DNA from: Chloroflexi bacterium UBA6077
GTDB taxonomy: Bacteria; Chloroflexota; UBA6077
Assembly: GCA_002436065.1 (NCBI GenBank)
Contig: DIXP01000057.1
Location: 1 to 37,001 of the forward strand
Reading direction: 5' to 3'
DNA length: 37,001 bases
Shown here: piece after piece, positions 32,554 to 37,001 of the stretch
Position numbering within the stretch: the stretch's first letter is position 1
Layout: each line of letters begins with the position of its first letter
Translations under genes and position numbers: made by a program
The notes under the pieces: model-generated
What the model was told of the DNA's origin: nothing
Seen by the model: only the letters and a program-made list of their open reading frames with translations
Database searches by the model: none

Positions 32554-32562
32554 ATGAACAAC

Positions 32563-32597
32563 GGACCGCGCCGGGGATCAATCCGGCGCGGCGGTCC
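32563..32597 (+). terminator. GC-rich terminator after the TTT operon
   Basis: CCGCGCCGG (32566-32574) and CCGGCGCGG (32583-32591) form a perfect stem, extended by GGA/TCC-type pairing. There is no T-run on the plus strand. Confidence 0.6.
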
Positions 32598-32601
32598 CGT
32601 A

Positions 32602-32647
32602 CCATATGGTTACCACACCCTAGCACGGAGACAATCATATGGTAACC
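32602..32647. repeat. Near-perfect CATATGGTNACC direct repeat pair
   Basis: CATATGGTTACC (32603-32614) recurs as CATATGGTAACC (32636-32647), 33 bp apart. CATATG and GGTWACC are themselves palindromic. The pair marks the breakpoint where the flavoprotein gene is truncated; it could be an operator or an insertion scar. Confidence 0.45.
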
Positions 32648-32886
32648 GAGGCCACTATTCTTCTAAGAATTGGCTTTAGCTCGTCATCTACGGCGCATCT
32701 CCCATAGCTCTTGCCACCTATTAATTTGCAGGCAAAGCAGCTGATGCAGCCCTTATAACTGTAATCATAAAGATGGATAAGCTCTGTCTCGGCTCCTTGT
32801 GAAGCTGCTCCCTCCAGCGCCTGGTTCAGTAGCGTCGCGGTGTTCCAGCTTTTCCTCGGGCTTCCGTTAAAAGCGACCACTTTCAT
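32635..32886 (-). pseudogene. NADPH-dependent FMN reductase/iron-sulfur flavoprotein, N-terminal fragment
   Basis: It reads MKVVAFNGSPRKSWNTATLL, the phosphate loop of flavodoxin-like FMN proteins. A Cys-rich CISCFACKLIGGKSYGRCAVDDEL segment of the iron-sulfur flavoprotein type follows. The frame ends at 83 aa, less than half the family length, just before the expected GSP-x-Y flavin motif. A GAGGTG lies before the ATG. It was probably inactivated by a deletion at 32635. Confidence 0.75.
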
Positions 32887-33616
32887 GAAGCACCTCTTTC
32901 AGATTGTGGAATTCAAGCCGGTAAGCTTCTCATTCAGTTGCCAGAGCCGGCGCGCAAGTTCATGGTCGATTGCCCATGGACGCACGTTCGCGGTTTTCGG
33001 TCCAGTTCTGCAATAGATTGCCGTAGATTAATCGTTTCGGTAGCCTGGGATGGGGCAAGGGGCCGATTGCCGGCCAGCCTCAACTGGAGCCATTGTACCG
33101 GCGAGCGTTTGATGGCGCATAGTTGAGGTAGCCCATGCACTGGGAGACCATCTGGAAAAGGTGGACGCGCCCGCGAGCGAACGCGACTGGATTAGCGTGT
33201 CCCCCAATGAGCTGGGCACTATCAAGGGGGCAAGCCTCGTCGGCGCCTCCGGCCAGCAACTCAAGCCGGGCAGCGGCGTGAACGACTTGGAAGGTGGTAC
33301 AGATCAGGTTGTGGTATTCACCACAGCGGATGGCTCTCCCGTTAGGCACTCCGCATTCACACTGGATATATATGGCATCGAACGCTAATTCGAGTCAGAT
33401 GCGCCCGGCATCCTCGAAAGACTTAGAAGTCAGAAACGGAAGGGTCGGAGATTGGCCATGCCGTGGACTACTGTCTTACACCTTTCGTCGTACACTGCTA
33501 CCAACCTTTAGGCCGATGCCAGCACCCAGTCGAACCGGTATTCTCGACATGGTGCAGGCGCTCCCCGCGATCCTGCAGTCGGCGGTCTTTTGCAGTTGAT
33601 GGAGGCTGAGTGGACG
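32887..33616. other. Intergenic region with an unidentified short frame
   Basis: The frame 33113-33388 (+) reads EVAHALGDHLEKVDAPASER and later GGTDQVVVFTTADGSPVRHS before its stop. I do not recognise it, and it lacks a credible start, so it may be a gene remnant. The rest shows no coding signal I can support. Confidence 0.35.
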
Positions 33617-34318
33617 ATGATGGCGGAGAGGGATGGCGAGGCTCTTGGCGCATTGAAGACAACGACGACGTTGCCGACCAACTATAAGCTGCGCGGTACG
33701 CTCGATCTTTCGACGAACCGCTTCGCCCTGTTTGGAGTCATGGTGGCAGGGGTTGCTCTCTTGTTGCCTTTCGGTTGGCTGGTTCTGAAGTTCCTCGCGC
33801 TGACTCGTCCGACCGAGGGCACCTTCGAACTTGACGGGTGGGGGGTTGCCGTCGTCCTGGGCTCTCTCATAGGTCTTACTATACTCGTGGCCCTCGTCCA
33901 TGAATCGATACACGGTTTGTTCTTCTGGCTTGTGACTCGCCAGCGGCCGACCTCTGGCTTCTGTGGTCCCTATGCCTTTGCTGCCTCCCCCGGCTGCTAT
34001 ATCCACCGGGATCAGTATCTCGTAATTGGCCTGGCACCGCTGGCCCTGATGAGCCTCATCGGTCTAGTACTCCTCCTGATGGTTCCCGTGGAGGCCATCC
34101 CCGCGGTGGCCTTGATGGTAGTCTTCAACGGGGCGGGCTCCGTCGGCGACATTTTTGCAGTGGGGTGGCTATTGACTTGGCCCAGGTCCACCTCGTTTGC
34201 GACCGAGGTGATGCCTGCGCGATCTATCAGCCGGACTGATCCAGGTCTCCACCAGCAAACAGGTCACCCGGGGGGCAAGTTGATCCATGAGCCCGGAAGC
34301 TGTATTCTCTTCGTGTAG
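33617..34318 (+). CDS. DUF3267-type membrane protein with a HEXXH-like motif
   Basis: The 233-aa protein has two N-terminal hydrophobic helices, then the metalloprotease-like VHESIHGLFFWL. The segment ends with YAFAASPGCYIHRDQYLVIGLAPL, further helices, and FNGAGSVGDIFAVGWLL with the second conserved Asp. This arrangement matches the DUF3267 family, predicted membrane zinc metallopeptidases of unknown substrate. The C-terminal 40 residues are unlike the family and may result from a frameshift. ATG at 33617 is chosen with GGAGG at 33602; ATG 33599 or TTG 33590 are alternatives. Confidence 0.75.
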   Translation: MMAERDGEALGALKTTTTLPTNYKLRGTLDLSTNRFALFGVMVAGVALLLPFGWLVLKFLALTRPTEGTFELDGWGVAVVLGSLIGLTILVALVHESIHGLFFWLVTRQRPTSGFCGPYAFAASPGCYIHRDQYLVIGLAPLALMSLIGLVLLLMVPVEAIPAVALMVVFNGAGSVGDIFAVGWLLTWPRSTSFATEVMPARSISRTDPGLHQQTGHPGGKLIHEPGSCILFV

Positions 34319-34501
34319 TAGACGGGGCAATTGCCCGAGCAGAGGTTTATGATCGCTACCGTTCTCCATATGGATCTTGCGTGAGGATTCGAGCGCGCCG
34401 CTGGCGCTGACCGCCACAGCGCGCCTGTGTCTCCTCAACCGCTGATCCCTGTCCGCGTGCCTTGCTGATCGCTTGGACGAGCAGCGCACGCGGATGATTC
34501 G

Positions 34502-34803
34502 CGCGTGCCTCGCGCCGCGCATATGGAGAACACAATCGTGACCGAGCTATCCACATTGGGCTTCGGCCCCTTTTTCGAAGAACAACTTCGCCACTTCACA
34601 GCCCCGGAAATCGTCCCCGCTAGGATCGCTTCTGAGCATCGCGGTGCCTACGAAGTCTGGTCTCGCACCGGCGCAGGCCAGGCGCAGCTCGCCGGACGAC
34701 TCCGCCTCGAGCTCGAGGATGGTGGCGTTCCCGGCGTTGGCGACTGGGTCGTCCTCAGGGATGAACCTGGGCCCGATCGCACCGCTACTATCGACCACCT
34801 GCT
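34502..34803 (+). repeat. Direct repeat: 5' end of rsgA, copy 2 (within the intact gene)
   Basis: Partner of the repeat at 22520-22820. Here the coding sequence continues into LLARRTVFTRG and the rest of RsgA. Confidence 0.9.
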
Positions 34804-35614
34804 GGCCAGGCGTACCGTATTCACCCGCGGAGCTTCTGGGCCTCAGGTCCGCGCGCAGGTTATTGCCGCCAACGTCGATCTGGTGTTCGTCGTCTGCAGC
34901 CTCGACTCGGACTTCAATGTCCGCAGGATCGAACGCTACCTCGCTCGAATCTGGGCGAGCGGGGCCCAGCCCTCGGTGATCCTCAATAAGGCCGACATCT
35001 GCGAGGATACCGCTGTCCGCTTAGCCGAGGTCGAGACGCGCTGCCGCGGCGTGCAGCTCTACGTGACCAGCGGGCTTCGGTCTGAGGGCCTCGCGATGAT
35101 TCGGGAGAGTATCCGTGACGGCCTGACCGCGGCCTTCGTCGGCTCATCCGGGGCAGGCAAGTCGACCATGGTCAATGCGCTCCTCGGCGAAGCGCGGATG
35201 CCCACCGGCGAGGTCCGAGCAAGTGATGGCCGCGGCCGTCACGTCACAACCCACCGCCAGCTCGTCCTCCTGCCTGGAGGTGGTTTGCTGCTCGACACGC
35301 CGGGCATGCGTGAACTGCAGCTTACCGACGAAGATGGCCTCGACTCGGTGTTCGAGGACATCGCGGCGCTATCTGCTCAATGCCGGTTCCGAGGTTGCCG
35401 CCACGACACCGAACCGGGTTGCGCTGTGAAGAAGGCGGTGGAGTCAGGAGACCTCGCTGCCGAACGTCTTGAGCACTATCGGAAGCTCGTACGGGAGGCC
35501 CAGGCTTACGAGCTACGTCACGACGAGAGGCTGAGGCGACAGTCCGAGCGCGTATGGGGCCAGCTTCACGACGAGGTCGCACAACTGCGGCGCTGGAAGG
35601 GAGGCAAGACGTAG
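34523..35614 (+). CDS. rsgA: Ribosome small-subunit assembly GTPase RsgA
   Basis: RsgA is a circularly permuted GTPase that checks late 30S maturation. The 363-aa protein has an N-terminal OB fold, then NKAD (G4, about residue 155), the P-loop GSSGAGKST (about 207), DTPGM (about 258), and a zinc site C-x4-C-x-H-x5-C in CRFRGCRHDTEPGC. All key residues are present. ATG at 34523 is used; GTG at 34505 is possible and neither has a clear ribosome-binding site. Its 5' 280 bp are duplicated 12 kb upstream. The stop lies 12 bp before a degenerate selC fragment. Confidence 0.96.
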   Translation: MENTIVTELSTLGFGPFFEEQLRHFTAPEIVPARIASEHRGAYEVWSRTGAGQAQLAGRLRLELEDGGVPGVGDWVVLRDEPGPDRTATIDHLLARRTVFTRGASGPQVRAQVIAANVDLVFVVCSLDSDFNVRRIERYLARIWASGAQPSVILNKADICEDTAVRLAEVETRCRGVQLYVTSGLRSEGLAMIRESIRDGLTAAFVGSSGAGKSTMVNALLGEARMPTGEVRASDGRGRHVTTHRQLVLLPGGGLLLDTPGMRELQLTDEDGLDSVFEDIAALSAQCRFRGCRHDTEPGCAVKKAVESGDLAAERLEHYRKLVREAQAYELRHDERLRRQSERVWGQLHDEVAQLRRWKGGKT

Positions 35615-35625
35615 CGCAGCCCTCG

Positions 35626-35692
35626 CCGTCGCTGGGGCAGTAATCGCTGTCCCGGGCGGGTTTGGCTCCCATGCGGCTCCGTCACGAAGCAG
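35626..35692 (+). repeat. selC 3' fragment, copy D, degenerate
   Basis: GGGGCAGTAATCGCTGTCCC is identical to the variable arm of selC. The T-arm (GGGTTTGGCTCCCAT) and acceptor end (GCGGCTCCG) carry substitutions that break tRNA identity. It continues TCACGAAGC, matching the CTACGAACG after intact selC. It is a decayed attachment site or tRNA remnant at the right edge of the accessory region. Confidence 0.8.
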
Positions 35693-35728
35693 GAAAGAGC
35701 CAGGCCGAAAGTAGCCTGGCTCTTTCCT
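35691..35728 (+). terminator. Terminator after selC copy D
   Basis: A perfect 15-bp stem pairs AGGAAAGAGCCAGGC with GCCTGGCTCTTTCCT around CGAAAGTA. It is homologous to the hairpin after intact selC. It also serves as the terminator for rsgA and the convergent minus-strand gene. Confidence 0.8.
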
Positions 35729-35863
35729 GCTTGCATCTCGTCTTGGGTCGGCCTCTTCAGATGTCGTTGCCGCCACAAGGTTCTCAGCGAACCGTTGCGG
35801 ACTCCATCCTCGGAGCGACGATGCTGTGCCCCTACTCGTCCCTGTGCTGCCTCGCTGTCTCCA

Positions 35864-36355
35864 TCAGGCAAGCGTGGTGAGCAGTCGGTCCAGCGCGGCG
35901 TAGCTCTGGCTGAGGCCCTCATCCATGCCCGAGTTCAGCATTCCATCCCGCTCCTCGGTGGTGTGGAACAGGGAGGTGTCTACGACCTTCGTCCGGCCAT
36001 CGCCCAGGTCTTCGAGGGTGACGGTGTCCACCGCTACGTAGCCGGGCATACCGTCCCACTCGAAGGTTTGTACGATGCGCTCGGGCGGTGTCACCTCTCG
36101 GTAGCGCCCCTCGAAGCCGTCAACGCCGTCGACCGACTGCTCGACGTAGCGCCAGTGGCCTCCGCGTTCCACCTCCATCCGCTCGATGGTGACCTTGTTG
36201 CCGCGCCCCCACCATTGGGCAGTGAGTTCTGGTTCAGTGAACGCCCGCCACACCTGCTCCCTGGGCGCGTTGAAGATCCGTTCTATCCGGATCTCGCGGT
36301 CGGTAGGGGTGGTGACCTGCAAGGTGTCGTTGGCCGCCCTCTCGGACGTGCTCAT
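35864..36355 (-). CDS. SRPBCC/AHSA1-domain protein
   Basis: The 163-aa protein has the START/Bet-v-1-like fold typical of AHSA1 proteins. Visible parts are IRIERIFNAPREQVWRAFTEPELTAQWWG, then GGHWRYVEQSVDGVDGFEGRYREV, PPERIVQTFEWDG and GMNSGMDEGLSQSYAALDRLL-like C-terminal helices. It probably binds a small hydrophobic ligand. ATG at 36355 has AAAGGAG 7 nt upstream. Just before it a frame ending LDRLGEFLHRTKGAHT overlaps the ATG with its TGA. This resembles the C-terminus of the ArsR regulators that usually precede such genes, but the rest of that regulator is missing. Confidence 0.88.
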   Translation of the reverse strand: MSTSERAANDTLQVTTPTDREIRIERIFNAPREQVWRAFTEPELTAQWWGRGNKVTIERMEVERGGHWRYVEQSVDGVDGFEGRYREVTPPERIVQTFEWDGMPGYVAVDTVTLEDLGDGRTKVVDTSLFHTTEERDGMLNSGMDEGLSQSYAALDRLLTTLA

Positions 36356-36600
36356 GTATGCGCTCCTTTCGTGCGATGGAGGAACTCTCCGAGTCGGTCG
36401 AGGCCGACCTTGCCGCATCTGTTAACGACTCGCGATCCACGCAGTCCCGGTCTCCAGGGCGCCGTGGCGAGCCGTGTCAGACAGCCTCGCAAATTCCTTG
36501 CCGAGCCGGCCATGCTCAACCATGGGCCAGGCATGGCCGACGACTAGACCCATGTCACGGACCCGATGACTGACTCGACATGACCATCCGTCTGGACCTC
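36356..36600. other. Segment upstream of the SRPBCC gene with a possible ArsR tail relic
   Basis: On the minus strand about 36357-36405 encodes LDRLGEFLHRTKGAHT, with a TGA overlapping the next ATG, as in ArsR-SRPBCC operons. No HTH is found further upstream. Nothing else is recognisable. Confidence 0.3.
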
Positions 36601-36629
36601 ATCGCAGCGGAGCAAATTGGACCAGGTAG

Positions 36630-36928
36630 GTGCAGCCAAAGGCAGGCTACGCCGAGCTTCTCACCGTGCCCAAACGCAACTTCGCCGTCGTGACGATGGC
36701 TAGCGCTGGTCCAGACGTGGTATCCCCTTCAACCAGACGGTCCTCCGTTGGGCGCTGCAGACCTACCTGGGGGTGACCGACCGGGACCCTGAGTCGCTCC
36801 CCTATGACGAGGCGCGGGCCTGGGAGGTCGTTGGGAGCTATGTTGCCGGATCGCCGCTACGGCGGTTGGTCGCAGCCAGGGTGGACGGAGGTGCTATATC
36901 GAGCAGCATGCCGTCCGTGCGCCGTTGA
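36630..36928 (+). pseudogene. Serine hydrolase (beta-lactamase/CubicO-like), C-terminal relic with frameshift
   Basis: One frame reads YAELLTVPKRNFAVVTMASA. After a frame change near 36712 another reads GIPFNQTVLRWALQTYLGVT and then PYDEARAWEVVGSYV. Joined, they match the end of the penicillin-binding-like domain and the start of the C-terminal domain of class C beta-lactamase-family hydrolases (VPERNFA, NAG, Y-x-G). The catalytic N-terminal part is absent. Confidence 0.6.
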
Positions 36929-37001
36929 GTGCCGGGGGGTGCTATGATACGGCGCGGCTGGAGGTGCCCTGCGGGACCTTTAGTGTCTAACGGATCAAGT
37001 T
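36929..37001. promoter_or_regulatory. Possible promoter at the window edge
   Basis: TGCTATGAT fits an extended -10 (TG-N-TATGAT) at about 36940-36948. The downstream gene lies outside the window. Confidence 0.25.

Noticed and set aside
12934..35614. Selenoprotein genes with in-frame TGA near selC
   Set aside because: No gene examined here has a TGA interrupting an otherwise continuous family match at a Cys/Sec position. The relic interruption I located in AOR is TAG.
35795..36547. A 250-aa plus-strand frame opposite the SRPBCC gene
   Set aside because: The minus-strand SRPBCC protein matches a known fold with a good ribosome-binding site; the plus frame has no supporting feature.

Overview
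The window is a GC-rich bacterial chromosome segment, most consistent with Chloroflexota. That is an inference from gene content and protein style, such as an Ala/Pro/Gln-rich lipoprotein linker and a relic transposase of a type I associate with that phylum. No rRNA or ribosomal-protein marker is present to confirm it.

Positions 1-12,440 are an ordinary core block: pth, mfd, apt, a hypothetical gene, a cstA-family transporter, cobB, rex, an SDR oxidoreductase, a small membrane protein, a response regulator and a complete selenocysteine tRNA gene (selC, 12346-12441). Palindromic miniature repeats lie between these genes. They also lie in frame inside them: two copies in mfd and a related one in cobB.

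Positions 12,440-35,730 are an accessory region anchored on selC. Three further direct copies of the 3' part of selC occur at 16220-16287, 18385-18417 and 35626-35692, and they cut the region into three segments. Segment 1 carries a 62-aa ORF translationally coupled to a 1035-aa protein (nuclease-like domain, then TPR-like and HEAT-like repeats), a candidate defence module. Segment 2 carries a methyltransferase and a broken DUF4258/YgiT-type toxin-antitoxin pair. Segment 3 starts with a GIY-YIG nuclease gene abutting the truncated selC copy. It continues with a broken HTH/PIN toxin-antitoxin pair, a macro-domain gene, a ferredoxin-fused aldo-keto reductase and an MBL hydrolase. A roughly 12-kb block follows, bracketed by a 300-bp duplication of the 5' end of rsgA. 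That block holds a MalT/LAL-type regulator, an enolase-superfamily enzyme, a tripartite tricarboxylate transporter (tctC-tctB-tctA) and several gene relics (aldehyde:ferredoxin oxidoreductase, a second enolase-superfamily gene, a transposase, a flavoprotein). A 90-bp repeat occurs upstream of two of the selC fragments and once alone. A short motif lies 85-86 bp downstream of two selC 3' ends. No integrase is visible in the window.

From 35,730 to the end there is an SRPBCC/AHSA1 protein on the minus strand and a frameshifted serine-hydrolase relic.

The most coherent functional unit is the regulator, enolase-family enzyme and TTT transporter, which look like an uptake-and-catabolism module for an organic acid. 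The most novel-looking items are the integrase-less selC attachment-site array, the coupled nuclease/TPR/HEAT operon, and the in-frame repeat insertions in mfd.
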